Translations under genes and position numbers: made by a program
From: Halomonas colorata
Lineage (GTDB): Bacteria > Pseudomonadota > Gammaproteobacteria > Pseudomonadales > Halomonadaceae
Assembly (NCBI RefSeq): GCF_014897985.1
Contig: NZ_JABUZA010000015.1
Span: 19,535 to 83,534 of the forward strand
Reading direction: 5' to 3'
Length of the DNA: 64,000 bases
Shown here: positions 1 to 9,886 of the stretch, piece by piece
Numbering within the stretch: position 1 is the stretch's first letter
How the letters are laid out: every line of letters starts with the position of its first letter
Notes under the pieces: generated by a model
Seen by the model: only the letters and a program-made list of their open reading frames with translations
Told to the model about the DNA's origin: nothing
Databases searched by the model: none

Positions 1-335
1 CCCATGCCGTGCTGAATTACGAAGGGTCCTGCGCGATTGATGGCGACCTGCTGGATATGGCGGGTATTCGTGAAAACGAACAAATCCAGATCTACAACGT
101 GGAAAACGGTGAGCGCTTTACCACCTACGCCATTCGTGGTGAAGAAGGCTCACGATTAATCTCGATTAATGGCGCGGCGGCACATTTAGCGGCTCCCGGC
201 CATCGGGTCATTATCTGCAGCTACGCCCACTATTCAGAGGCCGAGCTTGAACAGCACCGTCCGGCACTGGTGTATTTGCAGGAAGGCAATCACGTAAGCC
301 ATACCAGCCACGCGATTCCAGTGCAGTTGGCTTAA
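1..335 (+). CDS. panD: Aspartate 1-decarboxylase, 3' part (5' end outside window)
   Basis: PanD makes beta-alanine from L-aspartate for pantothenate and coenzyme A synthesis. The reading frame is already open at base 3 ([10 protein letters not shown]...), matching about residue 17 of the ~126-aa family, so roughly 16 N-terminal residues lie outside the window; the GTG at 9 is internal, not a start. The self-cleavage site Gly-Ser is seen (Gly codon 24-26, Ser codon 27-29), where the proenzyme splits to form the pyruvoyl cofactor. The conserved NGAAAH segment and the AIPVQLA tail are present. The last seven codons and stop form the first unit of a three-copy tandem repeat that continues downstream. 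Confidence 0.97.
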   Translation, partial: HAVLNYEGSCAIDGDLLDMAGIRENEQIQIYNVENGERFTTYAIRGEEGSRLISINGAAAHLAAPGHRVIICSYAHYSEAELEQHRPALVYLQEGNHVSHTSHAIPVQLA

Positions 336-387
336 ATCGATTCAAGGGCAGTTGGTTTAAACCGATGCCAGTGCAGCTGCCTTAAAC
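313..387 (+). repeat. Three tandem copies of a 25-bp unit over the panD stop codon
   Basis: Units lie at 313-337, 338-362 and 363-387. Each begins CGATnC and ends TTAAAY. The first encodes the last residues of PanD plus its TAA stop; the other two are untranslated copies that diverge at a few positions. This looks like two successive duplications of the gene's 3' end. Confidence 0.9.
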
Positions 388-397
388 CATAGGCATT

Positions 398-426
398 TAA
401 ACGGGCCATCACGGCCCGTTTTTTAT
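398..426 (+). terminator. Rho-independent terminator after panD
   Basis: A 7-bp perfect stem (ACGGGCC, 401-407, with GGCCCGT, 413-419) has a 5-nt loop, is preceded by AAA and is followed by a run of T. Confidence 0.9.
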
Positions 427-443
427 TTGTGTCCAAAAGCGTA

Positions 444-473
444 TTGCCGCAATGCACAACCATCCCCTATGCT
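444..473 (+). promoter_or_regulatory. Candidate sigma-70 promoter for the thiolase gene
   Basis: A -35-like TTGCCG (444-449) and a -10-like TATGCT (468-473) are separated by 18 bp, about 105 bp upstream of the start codon. The match is moderate. Confidence 0.35.
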
Positions 474-577
474 GAGTAGTACAGCTGACACAAAAGGTAG
501 GTAGCGTACGTTGCTACACGCTAAAAACAAAATAGCCATCACAGGCGGTCTGCCTTACTCACGTTAGGAGTCATATC

Positions 578-1756
578 ATGCAAGAAGTAGTCATTGTTGC
601 GGCTCGCCGCACCGCGGTCGGTTCCTTTGGAGGATCACTTGCGGGTATCCCTGCAAGTGATCTTGGCGCGTTAGTAATTAAGGATATCCTTGAATCAACC
701 GGCGTTTCTCCCGACCAAGTTGATGAAGTGCTATTAGGTCAGGTACTGACTGCAGGCGTGGGCCAAAACCCAGCCCGCCAGGCGGCTATTAAGGCAGGCC
801 TGCCGGCTTCTGTTCCTGCTATGACCATTAACAAAGTATGCGGCTCAGGCCTAAAGGCTTTACACCTTGCCACACAAGCGATTCGCTGCGGTGATGCGGA
901 GCTGATTCTGGCCGGTGGCCAGGAAAACATGTCGGCGTCTCCCCATATACTCCCCAATTCGCGTAATGGCCAGCGTATGGGCGATTGGAAAGCTATTGAT
1001 AGCATGGTGCATGACGGCCTTTGGGATGCCTTCAACGATTATCATATGGGCATTACCGCCGAGAACCTGGCTGAAAAATATGGCATTACCCGCGAGCAAA
1101 TGGACGAGTTTGCCGCCCAGTCGCAACAAAATGCCGCTAACGCTATTAAAGAAGGCAAATTTAAAAGCCAGATCGTGCCGGTTGAAATCCCTCAGCGCAA
1201 AGGCGATCCCGTTGTGTTTGACACTGACGAGAACCCGCGCGAAATTACCGCTGAAAAACTTGCCGGTATGCGTCCGGCGTTCAAAAAAGACGGCACCGTT
1301 ACCGCGGGTAACGCCTCCTCATTGAACGATGGTGCGGCTGTCGTGATGATTTGTTCGGCAGAAAAAGCCAAAGAATTGGGCCTTGAGCCGCTAGCACGCA
1401 TTGCGGCTTACGCTAATGCAGGCGTAGATCCGGCCATTATGGGTATCGGCCCCGTACCGGCTACCCGCCGCTGCCTGGAAAAAGCTGGCTGGAGCCTTGA
1501 TGACCTGGACTTGGCAGAAGCTAACGAGGCATTTGCAGCCCAAGCACTGGCGGTGCAGAAAGAGCTGGGCTGGGACATGTCCAAAGTCAACGTCAACGGC
1601 GGTGCGATTGCCTTAGGCCACCCAATTGGGGCTTCCGGTTGCCGCGTGCTGGTATCGCTACTTCATGAAATGATTGCCCGTGATGCCAAGAAAGGCTTGG
1701 CAACGCTGTGTATCGGCGGCGGTCAGGGGGTAGCGCTGGCGATTGAGCGCCCCTAA
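578..1756 (+). CDS. Acetyl-CoA C-acetyltransferase (thiolase II type)
   Basis: This 392-aa biosynthetic thiolase condenses two acetyl-CoA to acetoacetyl-CoA or runs the reverse reaction. It is full length for the PhaA/AtoB family. The nucleophile Cys88 lies in NKVCGSG, the catalytic His348 in GHPIGASG and the second catalytic Cys378 in CIGGGQG. A TAGGAG ribosome binding site sits 8 nt before the ATG. The gene stands alone between terminators. In halomonads such enzymes supply polyhydroxyalkanoate synthesis or beta-oxidation; no phaB or phaC lies nearby, so the pathway cannot be decided here and no phaA/atoB symbol is given. Confidence 0.95.
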   Translation: MQEVVIVAARRTAVGSFGGSLAGIPASDLGALVIKDILESTGVSPDQVDEVLLGQVLTAGVGQNPARQAAIKAGLPASVPAMTINKVCGSGLKALHLATQAIRCGDAELILAGGQENMSASPHILPNSRNGQRMGDWKAIDSMVHDGLWDAFNDYHMGITAENLAEKYGITREQMDEFAAQSQQNAANAIKEGKFKSQIVPVEIPQRKGDPVVFDTDENPREITAEKLAGMRPAFKKDGTVTAGNASSLNDGAAVVMICSAEKAKELGLEPLARIAAYANAGVDPAIMGIGPVPATRRCLEKAGWSLDDLDLAEANEAFAAQALAVQKELGWDMSKVNVNGGAIALGHPIGASGCRVLVSLLHEMIARDAKKGLATLCIGGGQGVALAIERP

Positions 1757-1785
1757 ACCCCGGAAGTCGCAGGCGATAAAACGCC

Positions 1786-1816
1786 AATGCCCCTGTCACT
1801 GACAGGGGCATTTTTA
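1786..1816 (+). terminator. Terminator after the thiolase gene, possibly bidirectional
   Basis: A long near-perfect inverted repeat (AATGCCCCTGTCA with TGACAGGGGCATT, 1786-1812) is followed by T5. It lies between convergent genes. The minus-strand side has only a weak T tract. Confidence 0.9.
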
Positions 1817-1842
1817 TTTGGCGAATGCTGAACATTTAATAC

Positions 1843-3012
1843 TTAGCGATGCTTTTCACCCACAATCCGCGAAGGCGTTCGCCAGACCAGCAGCGCGCCT
1901 AGCAAGAACAGGCCCGATGCGGCCCACATGGTAATGGGCAGACTGGTGGCATCGACAACGCGGCCACCAACCATCGCGCCCAACCCAATGGAGAGATTGA
2001 ACACAAAAGCCATCAAGGCAGTCGCCGCTTCGGTATTAGGCGCCGTACGTAAAATCCAGGTCTGAATACTCACTGATACGCTACCGAATACCGCCCCCCA
2101 GGCCATTAACAGTAAAACGCCACTAGTGGGCTGCACGCCGAGGAGCGGGAAGACCGCCACGACCAGCAGCAATAGGCTCGGGATCGCTAGTACGGCGCGA
2201 TACGGGTGCCGCCCGGCAAACATCCCCGCTGCAATATTCCCCAGGATACCCGCCGCCCCATACAGTAAAAGCAGACTACCCACATGGCGCTGGGCAACAC
2301 CGCTTATTTCCTGAAGGATAGGGCTGATAAAGGTGTACGCTGCAAAGTGGCCTACGACCACAAAGCCCGTGGTTAATACGGCTACCCTGACGCCACGATT
2401 ACTAAACTGCTGAGCCAGCACCTTCAGGCGGACAGGCTCTCGGGGCGGCAGGGGCGGCAGCCAGTACCACAGCGCTAGCGCGGTTAACAGGCTGAAACCA
2501 CCCAGGGCTGCAAACGCGACCCGCCAGTTGCTTAGATCGCCCAACAAGGTACCCAAGGGCACGCCAAGTACCGATGCGGCTGCCACACCGCCAAAAATAA
2601 TGGTCATGGCCTTGGGCACTTTGTCGCTGGGCACCAAGCGCGGAGCGATACTACCGGCCACGGCCCAGTAACCGCCGATGCTGATGCCCACTAGCACTCG
2701 GGCGGCCAACAGCAGCATAAAGCTACTGGCCATCGCCGAAAGCACGCTACCGATCACCATCACGCCCATAAGCAGCGTCAGCATAATGCGCCTGTCCAAC
2801 CGGCCGACCGCCACGGGCAGTAGCGGTGCTGAAAAAGCAGCGACCACGCCCGGTACGGTAACCATCAAACCAGCAACACCCGGCGTCACGTCCATGGATG
2901 AGGCCACCTGAGATAGCAATCCAATAGGCAGTTGCTCAGCGGTTACCAATAAAAAAATGCCAATCATCACGGCGACCACTGCCCACCAGCGCGGTGCCTG
3001 TTCCTTTTCCAT
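1843..3012 (-). CDS. MFS transporter, DHA1-type exporter
   Basis: This is a 389-aa polytopic inner-membrane protein with about 12 hydrophobic segments. The loop after helix 2 reads GRLDRRIML, resembling the MFS motif A region, and there is a GVPLGTLLG segment like motif C of antiporters. It has the length and pattern of drug/purine/sugar efflux DHA1 members (AraJ, NepI and PbuE relatives), which are proton-driven exporters; the substrate cannot be read from sequence. An AAGGAAG ribosome binding site precedes the ATG at 3012. It is transcribed alone, toward the thiolase gene. A three-unit 15-bp repeat containing an AACGTTG/CAACGTT inverted repeat lies about 40 bp upstream and might hold an operator. 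Confidence 0.85.
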   Translation of the reverse strand: MEKEQAPRWWAVVAVMIGIFLLVTAEQLPIGLLSQVASSMDVTPGVAGLMVTVPGVVAAFSAPLLPVAVGRLDRRIMLTLLMGVMVIGSVLSAMASSFMLLLAARVLVGISIGGYWAVAGSIAPRLVPSDKVPKAMTIIFGGVAAASVLGVPLGTLLGDLSNWRVAFAALGGFSLLTALALWYWLPPLPPREPVRLKVLAQQFSNRGVRVAVLTTGFVVVGHFAAYTFISPILQEISGVAQRHVGSLLLLYGAAGILGNIAAGMFAGRHPYRAVLAIPSLLLLVVAVFPLLGVQPTSGVLLLMAWGAVFGSVSVSIQTWILRTAPNTEAATALMAFVFNLSIGLGAMVGGRVVDATSLPITMWAASGLFLLGALLVWRTPSRIVGEKHR

Positions 3013-3048
3013 GCTTACTTCCTTCTGACAAAAACTGCCTATCCACCA

Positions 3049-3093
3049 AACGTTGTTTCAACCAACGTTCTTTTAATCAGCTTTCATTTAATC
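3049..3093. repeat. Three degenerate 15-bp tandem units upstream of the MFS gene
   Basis: The units are AACGTTGTTTCAACC (3049-3063), AACGTTCTTTTAATC (3064-3078) and AGCTTTCATTTAATC (3079-3093), 12/15 identical between neighbours. The first junction also forms the inverted repeat AACGTTG (3049-3055) / CAACGTT (3063-3069). Confidence 0.7.
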
Positions 3094-3133
3094 AAACAAC
3101 GCCGCCCCCGCAGCCAGGGGCTACGGGGGCGGC
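3093..3133 (-). terminator. Terminator after pnp
   Basis: A 10-bp GC stem (3101-3110 with 3124-3133) has a 13-nt loop and is followed on the minus strand by a T-rich GTTGTTTG tract. It lies 20 bp past the pnp stop. Confidence 0.75.
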
Positions 3134-3153
3134 ATGGGCAACCTCGCGGTGGT

Positions 3154-5298
3154 TTATTCCGCGGCGTTCTCACCTTCAGCGGCAAACGCTGCTTTCTCTT
3201 CTTCGGTGATCTCTTTGATCGAGAGCTTCACGCGGTTGCGGTTATCGATGTCGAGCACCTTCACAATCACGTCGTCGCCTTCGTTGAGGAAATCGCGTAC
3301 GTTGTTAACGCGCTCGGTAACGATCTGTGAAATATGCACAAGACCATCGGTACCCGGCATGATGTTCACAAAGGCGCCGAAGTCAGCAATACGCACGACT
3401 TTACCGTTATACAGCTTGCCAATTTCCGCTTCCGCAGTAATCGCCAATACGGTATCGATGGCTTTTTTCGCCGCCGCTTTGTCTTCGGCGTAGATGCGCA
3501 CGGTGCCGTCGTCATCAAGGTCGATAGACGCGCCGGTGTCTTCGCAGATCTTACGAATGGTGGCGCCGCCTTTACCAATAACGTCACGGATCTTGTCCGG
3601 GTCGATCTTGATAGTGGCCATGGAAGGTGCATTCTCGGAGACGTCGGTACGGCTCTGGCTGATGACGATGTTCATCTGCTCAAGAATACCCAGACGCGCT
3701 TTGTGGGCTTGCTGAAGCGCGGTCTCCATGATCTCTTCGTTGATGCCTTCGATCTTGATGTCCATCTGCAGGGCAGTAACACCCTCTTCTGAACCGGCCA
3801 CTTTAAAGTCCATATCGCCAAGGTGATCTTCATCACCCAGGATATCGGTCAATACTGCGTAGCCGTCTTCGTCTTTCACCAGCCCCATGGCGATACCCGC
3901 CACCGGTGCTTTCAGCGGTACACCCGCATCCATCAGCGCAAGCGAGGAGCCACATACCGACGCCATGGAGCTTGAGCCGTTGGACTCAGTGATTTCCGAT
4001 ACCACACGAATGGTGTAGGGGAAGGCTTCTTCAGACGGCAGCATGGCTTGAACACCACGACGCGCCAGGCGGCCGTGGCCGATTTCACGACGTTTCGGGC
4101 CGCCCATGAAGCCCGCTTCACCTACCGAGTAGGGAGGGAAGTTGTAGTGCAGCATAAAGCGGTCTTTACGCTCGCCTTCCAGCGACTCGATCAGCTGAGA
4201 GTCACGCAGGGTACCCAGTGTTGCCACTGCAATCGCCTGGGTCTCACCACGGGTGAACACCGCCGAACCGTGAGTCTTGGGCAGCACGCCCACTTCGATA
4301 GCCAGCGGGCGCACGGTGAAGTTGTCGCGGCCGTCGATGCGCGGCTCACCTTTTACAACGCGTGAACGTACAACGCGCTTTTCAAGACCGGCAAAGGCAC
4401 CTTTTACTTCGTCTTTGCTGAACTTGTCGTTAACCGGCTCGCCTTCAATGGCTGCAAGCTGCTCGATCGCCTGCTCTTTCAGAGCTGCAAGAGCGTCCTG
4501 GCGCTGCATCTTGTCGGTGATGCGGTAAGCGTCGCCCACCTGAGCTTCAAACGCGTCCGCGATGGCGGTTTTCAGCGCCACGTTCTCAGGGGCTGGCTGC
4601 CAGTCCCAACGAGGCTTGCCAGCCTCTTGAACCAGTTCTTTAATCGCGCTGACCGCGACCTGCATTTCCTGGTGGCCAAACAGTACGGCACCCAGCATTT
4701 CGTCTTCCAGAAGCTCTTTGGCTTCGGACTCGACCATCAGCACGGCGTTTTCAGTACCGGCAACCACCATGTCGAGCTCAGAAGTCGCCAGTTCTTCAAC
4801 GGTCGGGTTAAGGAAATAACCCTGCTCTTCGTTGAAGCCAACGCGCGCAGCACCAATCGGGCCGTTGAACGGCACGCCGGAAATGCTCAGTGCAGCGGAG
4901 GTGCCCAGCATCGCGGCAATATCCGGATCGTGGTTACGATCAGTGGACAGAACGGTACAGATAACCTGCACTTCGTTCATAAAGCCTTTAGGGAAAAGCG
5001 GGCGGATCGGACGATCGATCAGACGCGAGGTCAGGGTTTCTTTCTCGGTCGGGCGTCCTTCGCGCTTAAAGAAGCCGCCGGGAATTTTACCTACTGCGTA
5101 GGTTTTTTCCTGGTAATGAACCGAGAGCGGGAAAAAGGGCTGGCTGGGGTTGGCTTCTTTGCGCGCCACCACGGTACACAGCACAACAGTATCTTCCATG
5201 GTGACCATAACGGCACCAGTGGCTTGGCGAGCGATACGCCCGGTTTCTAGCGTGACGGTGCTACGACCGTACTGAAACGTTTTTTTTACCGGATTCAC
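3154..5298 (-). CDS. pnp: Polyribonucleotide nucleotidyltransferase (PNPase)
   Basis: PNPase is a trimeric 3'-5' phosphorolytic exoribonuclease and component of the RNA degradosome. The protein carries two RNase PH domains, the helical linker, a KH domain (GKGG loop in [11 protein letters not shown]) and a C-terminal S1 domain ([17 protein letters not shown]). The catalytic acidic cluster appears as [15 protein letters not shown] place the start at the GTG at 5298, giving [10 protein letters not shown] after the initiator: an AAGGAA Shine-Dalgarno ends 6 nt before it. An in-frame ATG at 5316 would add six residues and would place that Shine-Dalgarno inside the gene. It follows rpsO across an attenuator-like terminator, as in E. 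coli, where pnp autoregulates its leader. Confidence 0.97.
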   Translation of the reverse strand: MNPVKKTFQYGRSTVTLETGRIARQATGAVMVTMEDTVVLCTVVARKEANPSQPFFPLSVHYQEKTYAVGKIPGGFFKREGRPTEKETLTSRLIDRPIRPLFPKGFMNEVQVICTVLSTDRNHDPDIAAMLGTSAALSISGVPFNGPIGAARVGFNEEQGYFLNPTVEELATSELDMVVAGTENAVLMVESEAKELLEDEMLGAVLFGHQEMQVAVSAIKELVQEAGKPRWDWQPAPENVALKTAIADAFEAQVGDAYRITDKMQRQDALAALKEQAIEQLAAIEGEPVNDKFSKDEVKGAFAGLEKRVVRSRVVKGEPRIDGRDNFTVRPLAIEVGVLPKTHGSAVFTRGETQAIAVATLGTLRDSQLIESLEGERKDRFMLHYNFPPYSVGEAGFMGGPKRREIGHGRLARRGVQAMLPSEEAFPYTIRVVSEITESNGSSSMASVCGSSLALMDAGVPLKAPVAGIAMGLVKDEDGYAVLTDILGDEDHLGDMDFKVAGSEEGVTALQMDIKIEGINEEIMETALQQAHKARLGILEQMNIVISQSRTDVSENAPSMATIKIDPDKIRDVIGKGGATIRKICEDTGASIDLDDDGTVRIYAEDKAAAKKAIDTVLAITAEAEIGKLYNGKVVRIADFGAFVNIMPGTDGLVHISQIVTERVNNVRDFLNEGDDVIVKVLDIDNRNRVKLSIKEITEEEKAAFAAEGENAAE

Positions 5299-5443
5299 GG
5301 CGACTTCCTTTAACATTAATATCTACTTGTCTATTCGTTTGGGTCGTTTTGACTCGTCACCATTCTAGGCGCTGTAGCGCCTTAGGGCTACCAGAAACCC
5401 AAAATCACCGGGCGCAAAGACCTTGCTCAGTGACTGACAGGCA

Positions 5444-5479
5444 TAAAAAAACGGGCAGCTCACAAGGAGCTGCCCGTTT
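5444..5479 (-). terminator. Terminator/attenuator between rpsO and pnp
   Basis: A 10-bp stem, ACGGGCAGCT (5451-5460) with AGCTGCCCGT (5468-5477), 7-nt loop, is followed on the minus strand by T7. The same position holds the leaky rpsO terminator in E. coli, which separates S15 from PNPase expression. Confidence 0.92.
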
Positions 5480-5501
5480 CTCAATCTTCGCCAACAATAA
5501 C

Positions 5502-5771
5502 TTAGCGGCGCAGACCTAAACGCTGGATCAGAGACTGATAGCGTTCGAAGTCTTTACGCTTCAGGTAGTCCAGCAGTTTACGACGCTGGTTTACCATACG
5601 GATCAGGCCACGACGCGAGTGGTGATCCTGCTTGTTGGTTTTGAAGTGGTCCTGCAGGCCATTGATGTTGGCGCTCAGCAGTGCAACCTGTACTTCAGGG
5701 GAACCGGTATCGTTATCGCCGCGGCCGTATTCGTTGACGATTTCGGCTTTAGTTTCAGCGGTTAATGCCAT
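5502..5771 (-). CDS. rpsO: 30S ribosomal protein S15
   Basis: S15 is a primary 16S rRNA-binding protein of the small-subunit platform. At 89 aa it is exactly family length and has the typical four-helix sequence, including [12 protein letters not shown], the HSRRGL motif and the LLDYLKRKD segment. A GGAGAG ribosome binding site lies a few bases before the ATG. It sits between truB and pnp in the conserved nusA-infB operon order. In enterobacteria S15 represses its own mRNA; here the leader carries an unusual 12-bp tandem repeat array instead of an obvious conserved structure. Confidence 0.98.
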   Translation of the reverse strand: MALTAETKAEIVNEYGRGDNDTGSPEVQVALLSANINGLQDHFKTNKQDHHSRRGLIRMVNQRRKLLDYLKRKDFERYQSLIQRLGLRR

Positions 5772-5854
5772 CTGTCTCTCCAGTAAGCAATATGCCTAAA
5801 ATTTAATGGGTGAGACCACGCATATTTGCAGTCTCAGGCGACTCTTTACAACGT

Positions 5855-5914
5855 GCTGTTTCAAGTACTGCTTCAAGTACCGTTTCCAGCACTATTCCCA
5901 GTACCGTTTACAAC
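5855..5914. repeat. Five tandem 12-bp units between truB and rpsO
   Basis: Consecutive units are GCTGTTTCAAGT, ACTGCTTCAAGT, ACCGTTTCCAGC, ACTATTCCCAGT and ACCGTTTACAAC. A further degenerate unit, ACTCTTTACAAC, lies at 5841-5852. The consensus ACYGTTTCCAGT resembles the 14-bp unit of the array at 60856-60967. The array lies in the untranslated leader of rpsO. Confidence 0.85.
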
Positions 5915-5963
5915 ACTAATTTTGCGTAAATCGCTACATCCTTGCAACGTTTTACCCAAGCTC

Positions 5964-6884
5964 TTACGAGATAGCGACGGTACTTAACAGCCGCTTGGGC
6001 GCTACTTCCTGAGCACCTTTTACAACACCGAGGCCGATAAACGTCTCGGCATAATAAAGTCTTGCCAATGCATCGGGGGCCAGCGTACCAATACTCAAGT
6101 TGGCCGATTGACCGTGGGCTAGGCGCCCGTAAGCCGTTTCGTCCACCTCAAGCGTCGGCAGATGATCTACCAGCACATCAGCGGGCATTAATTCAGCCTC
6201 ACGCGAGGCCTGATCAGCCAATGCTTCAAGCGCTTCCAGCGTCCACATTGCATCGCCCGTAAAAGGCCCTGTCTTGAGCCTGCGGAGCTGGCTGATGTGA
6301 GCACCACACCCAAGCGCCAAACCGATATCTTCGGCCAGCGTGCGGATGTAAGTCCCCTTACTGCAGGTGACTTCAAGCTCGAAGGCTTCGCCGTCAAACG
6401 CAAGCAGGCGCGCATCATACACGCTTACCCGCCGCGCTGCACGCTCTACCTGCTTACCCTCGCGGGCCAGCTCATAGAGCTTTTTGCCCTGATGCTTGAG
6501 CGCCGAATACATCGGCGGCACCTGATCGATCTCACCGCGAAAGCAAGCAATAGCAGCTTCAATATCATCCGCTGTTAACGTCGGCACATCGCGGCGCTCA
6601 ATCACTGTGCCTTCTGCATCGCCGGTGTCGGTGATCACACCCAGTTCAACGCGGGTGCGATACATCTTGTCGGCTTCCAGCAGGTGCGCGGAGAACTTGG
6701 TGGCCTCGCCCAGGCAAATCGGCAGTAAGCCGGTTGCCATGGGGTCCAGCGTGCCGGTATGTCCAGCTTTTTGGGCCTCGAACAAACGACGCACACGCTG
6801 CAGGGCATGGTTGCTGGAAATGCCCTTGGGCTTATCCAGAAGCAATACACCATTGACCGGTAAACCGCGACGGCGACGGGCCAT
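5964..6884 (-). CDS. truB: tRNA pseudouridine(55) synthase
   Basis: TruB isomerises U55 in the T-loop of nearly all tRNAs and acts as a tRNA chaperone. The 306-aa protein shows the catalytic motif GHTGTLDPMATG with nucleophile Asp47, the KxYR motif region (ADKMYRTRVELG), and the SKGTYIRTLAEDIG motif followed by a C-terminal PUA-like extension. Its ATG overlaps the rbfA stop by one base (TAATG), so the two are translationally coupled. It belongs to the rimP-nusA-infB-rbfA-truB transcription unit. Confidence 0.97.
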   Translation of the reverse strand: MARRRRGLPVNGVLLLDKPKGISSNHALQRVRRLFEAQKAGHTGTLDPMATGLLPICLGEATKFSAHLLEADKMYRTRVELGVITDTGDAEGTVIERRDVPTLTADDIEAAIACFRGEIDQVPPMYSALKHQGKKLYELAREGKQVERAARRVSVYDARLLAFDGEAFELEVTCSKGTYIRTLAEDIGLALGCGAHISQLRRLKTGPFTGDAMWTLEALEALADQASREAELMPADVLVDHLPTLEVDETAYGRLAHGQSANLSIGTLAPDALARLYYAETFIGLGVVKGAQEVAPKRLLSTVAIS

Positions 6885-7294
6885 TAGCGCGTCTCCTCAC
6901 CTTGATCAGAATCACCCTCTTCATCTGCTTGACGAGCCCGATCAGTCGACACAGCCTCTTCAATCAGCGAAGAGAGGTGCTGCCCACGCACCACGCTCTC
7001 ATCGTAATGAAAGCGTAGTTCAGGGACATGGCGTAGCTGAATACGTTTGGCAATCTGGCTTCTCAGAAAACCAGCGGCGCGCTTAAGCACCTGAAGGTTC
7101 TCCTTGATACGCTCGGGCTCCTGTTCACCCAGCAGGGTGACATAGATATCGGCGTAACCCAGGTCACGGCTAACGGTCGCGCCGCTCACTGTGATCATGC
7201 CCAAACGCGGGTCTTTGACTTCGCGCTGAATAAGTACCGCCAGCTCCTTTTGGAGCTGGTCGGCTACTCGGTCGGTACGCTTAAATTCGCGCAT
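6884..7294 (-). CDS. rbfA: 30S ribosome-binding factor A
   Basis: RbfA binds the neck of immature 30S subunits and aids 16S 5'-end maturation, especially in the cold. The 136-aa protein has the KH-type fold signature with DPRLGMITVSGATVSRDLGYADIYVTLL and the ending RHVPELRFHYDESV. A short acidic tail (DEEGDSDQGEE) extends beyond the domain. It lies 18 bp after infB and overlaps truB by one base, consistent with operon translation. Confidence 0.97.
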   Translation of the reverse strand: MREFKRTDRVADQLQKELAVLIQREVKDPRLGMITVSGATVSRDLGYADIYVTLLGEQEPERIKENLQVLKRAAGFLRSQIAKRIQLRHVPELRFHYDESVVRGQHLSSLIEEAVSTDRARQADEEGDSDQGEETR

Positions 7295-7312
7295 GGTTGT
7301 CTCCTCGCGGCC

Positions 7313-9859
7313 TTACAGGCTGCGCTCGACTTTGACTTGATCGAAGACTTCGATCTTATCGCCGACCTGGACATCGTTGTAGTTCTTCACCCCGATGCCA
7401 CACTCAACGCCATTACGTACTTCCTGGACGTCGTCTTTATAGCGGCGCAGCGACTCGAGTTCACCTTCGTAGATGACCACGTTGTCACGCAGTACACGGA
7501 TGCGCTTGTTACGGAACACTGAACCTTCGACGACCATACAGCCGGCCACCGCACCGATCTTCGGCGCACGGAACACGTCGCGTACTTCGGCAACACCCAC
7601 GATTTCTTCTTTCCACTCCGGCGCGAGCATACCGCTCATCGCCAGCTTGACTTCATCAATCAAGTGGTAGATGACGCTGTAGTAGCGCAGATCCAGGCCT
7701 TCACGCTCGATGATCTCGCGGGCAGCAGCGTCGGCACGCACGTTGAAGCCGACCACGATGGCCTCACTGGCCAGCGCCAGGTTGGCATCGGTACCCGTGA
7801 TACCACCGACACCGGAAGAAACCACCGCCACTTCCACTTCACTTGTGGAGAGCTCTTCCAAGGCACCTTTGATAGCTTCGAGCGAACCTTGTACGTCGGC
7901 TTTAAGAACGATGTTGACCTTGGCCACTTCGTCCTGGCCCATCTGGCTGAACATGTTTTCAAGCTTGGCTTTCTGCTGACGCGCCAGGCGTACTTCGCGG
8001 TATTTGCCTTGACGGAAGTTAGCCACTTCACGGGCTTTCTTCTCATCGGCAACGACCATGAAGTCGTCACCGGCATCCGGCGTGCCGTCCAGACCCTGGA
8101 TCTCTACGGGCATGGCGGGACCGACGTTCTCAACCTGTTGGCCAAGTTCGTTGGTCAGCGCACGTACACGGCCGTAATGCAGGCCTGCCAGGACGATATC
8201 GCCTTTTTTCAGGGTACCGTTTTGGACCAGTACGGTAGCAACCGGACCGCGGCCGCGATCAAGGCGTGACTCAACGACCACGCCTTTACCAGGTGCCGAC
8301 GGTACCGCTTTAAGCTCAAGCACTTCAGAGACCAGCTGGATGGCTTCCAGCAGCTCTTCGATGCCGTCACCGGTCTTGGCGGAAACGTGAACAAACTGAG
8401 TATCGCCGCCCCACTCTTCGGAAATCACGCCATGCTGCGAGAGTTCGTTACGAATGCGGTCAAAATCGGCGCCCTGCTTATCAATCTTGTTCACCGCCAC
8501 GACCATGGGTACTTCGGCCGCTTTGGAGTGCTCGATCGCCTCAACAGTCTGGGGCATGACGCCGTCATCGGCAGCTACCACCAGAATAACCACGTCGGTT
8601 GCCTTGGCACCACGAGCACGCATGGCGGTAAACGCAGCGTGACCAGGGGTATCCAGGAAGGTCACACCACCGTGATTGTCCTCAACGTGATAAGCACCGA
8701 TGTGCTGGGTAATACCACCCGCTTCGCCGGTAGCTACTTTGGCGCGACGAATGTAATCAAGCAGCGAGGTCTTACCATGGTCAACGTGACCCATGACGGT
8801 AACCACCGGTGAACGCGTGATCTCTTCGCCTTCGTAGGAGATGCCTTCGAGCATTTCCGTTTCCAGCGCGTCATCTTTCACCAGTTTGACCTTGTGACCC
8901 ATCTCTTCCGCCACGATCGCTGCAGTATCCTGATCGATGGTCTGGTTGATAGTCACGGCCGCGCCCATGTTAAACATGGCCTTGATCACTTCGTTGGCTT
9001 TGATCGACATTTTGTCGGCCAGATCAGCAACGCTGATCGACTCAGGGATCGATACTTCACGCACGATCGGCTGGGTCGGTTTCTGGAAGCCATGCTTGCC
9101 GTTGCCGCTCTGGCTTGCGCCACCCCGACGACCGCCACGACGTTCGGCGCGTTTTACTTTCTTCGCGCCACCGCCACGCTTACGCTCTTCGCGATCGCCA
9201 CGGTCATCGTCGTCGTCACGACCTTTCTTCTTCGCAGCAGCCTTCTTGGGCGGCGCGGTACGACGGTCGGTACGACCTTCTTTCGGCGGCGCTGGTGGCA
9301 TATCTTCTGCCGGAGGCGTGTCGTCGATCTGAAGCTCGGGCACTTCCACCTTGGGCGCAGGCTTCGGCTCAGCCGCGGCTTTCGCTTCGTCTGCTTTACG
9401 CGCTGCGTCTTCAGCGGCCTTGGCTTTGGCAGCGGCGGCTTTTTCTTCGGCTTCACGCGCGTCGCGAACTTTACGTTCAGCTTCGGCTTCAGCCATATCG
9501 CCTACCAGCTGGCGCGGGCCAGAATGCTTGGGCTCAGCGGCTTTCGGTTTATCTTCTTCGGCGCTTTTAACGTACGTTTTCTTCTTACGTACCTGCACTT
9601 CGATCGTTTTGCCACGCTCGCCGGTTTTAATACGGCTGCGCGTTTTACGGGTCAGCGTGATACGGTTTTTACTTGTATCAGTCTCGCCGTCGCCGCCATG
9701 GCTTTTCTTCAGAAAGCTCAGCAGTTTCTGCTTGTCTTCTTCAGACACGGCATCGCCTTCAGAGGCGTGCTTAAGGCCAGCTTCTTTCATTTGTTCCAAT
9801 AGGCGGGGCACATCACGGCCCACCTTTACTGCAAAATCTTTAACTGTCATATCTGACAT
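7313..9859 (-). CDS. infB: Translation initiation factor IF-2
   Basis: IF-2 is the GTPase that places fMet-tRNA on the 30S subunit and promotes subunit joining. The 848-aa protein has an N-terminal IF-2N domain (about residues 1-50), a long charged Lys/Ala/Glu linker rich in Arg-Gly near 230-250, a second IF2_N module (about 265-335), the G domain with GHVDHGKT at 357-364, DTPGH and NKID motifs, then domains II, III and C2. ATG at 9859 is supported by GAGGAGG 8 nt upstream and by the N-terminal match to other IF-2 proteins. Internal in-frame starts, which give shorter IF-2 forms in E. coli, cannot be judged here. Confidence 0.98.
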   Translation of the reverse strand: MSDMTVKDFAVKVGRDVPRLLEQMKEAGLKHASEGDAVSEEDKQKLLSFLKKSHGGDGETDTSKNRITLTRKTRSRIKTGERGKTIEVQVRKKKTYVKSAEEDKPKAAEPKHSGPRQLVGDMAEAEAERKVRDAREAEEKAAAAKAKAAEDAARKADEAKAAAEPKPAPKVEVPELQIDDTPPAEDMPPAPPKEGRTDRRTAPPKKAAAKKKGRDDDDDRGDREERKRGGGAKKVKRAERRGGRRGGASQSGNGKHGFQKPTQPIVREVSIPESISVADLADKMSIKANEVIKAMFNMGAAVTINQTIDQDTAAIVAEEMGHKVKLVKDDALETEMLEGISYEGEEITRSPVVTVMGHVDHGKTSLLDYIRRAKVATGEAGGITQHIGAYHVEDNHGGVTFLDTPGHAAFTAMRARGAKATDVVILVVAADDGVMPQTVEAIEHSKAAEVPMVVAVNKIDKQGADFDRIRNELSQHGVISEEWGGDTQFVHVSAKTGDGIEELLEAIQLVSEVLELKAVPSAPGKGVVVESRLDRGRGPVATVLVQNGTLKKGDIVLAGLHYGRVRALTNELGQQVENVGPAMPVEIQGLDGTPDAGDDFMVVADEKKAREVANFRQGKYREVRLARQQKAKLENMFSQMGQDEVAKVNIVLKADVQGSLEAIKGALEELSTSEVEVAVVSSGVGGITGTDANLALASEAIVVGFNVRADAAAREIIEREGLDLRYYSVIYHLIDEVKLAMSGMLAPEWKEEIVGVAEVRDVFRAPKIGAVAGCMVVEGSVFRNKRIRVLRDNVVIYEGELESLRRYKDDVQEVRNGVECGIGVKNYNDVQVGDKIEVFDQVKVERSL

Positions 9860-9886
9860 AGTGACCCTCCTCAGCCCGTGACCTGT

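Noticed and set aside
4627..5250. 207-codon plus-strand open frame antisense to pnp
   Set aside because: It shadows conserved PNPase coding sequence with no start signal or family match.
8894..9802. 302-codon plus-strand open frame antisense to infB
   Set aside because: It is the complement of the IF-2 charged linker and G domain. Its low-complexity Arg/Phe-rich protein is what the Lys/Ala-rich linker gives on the other strand.
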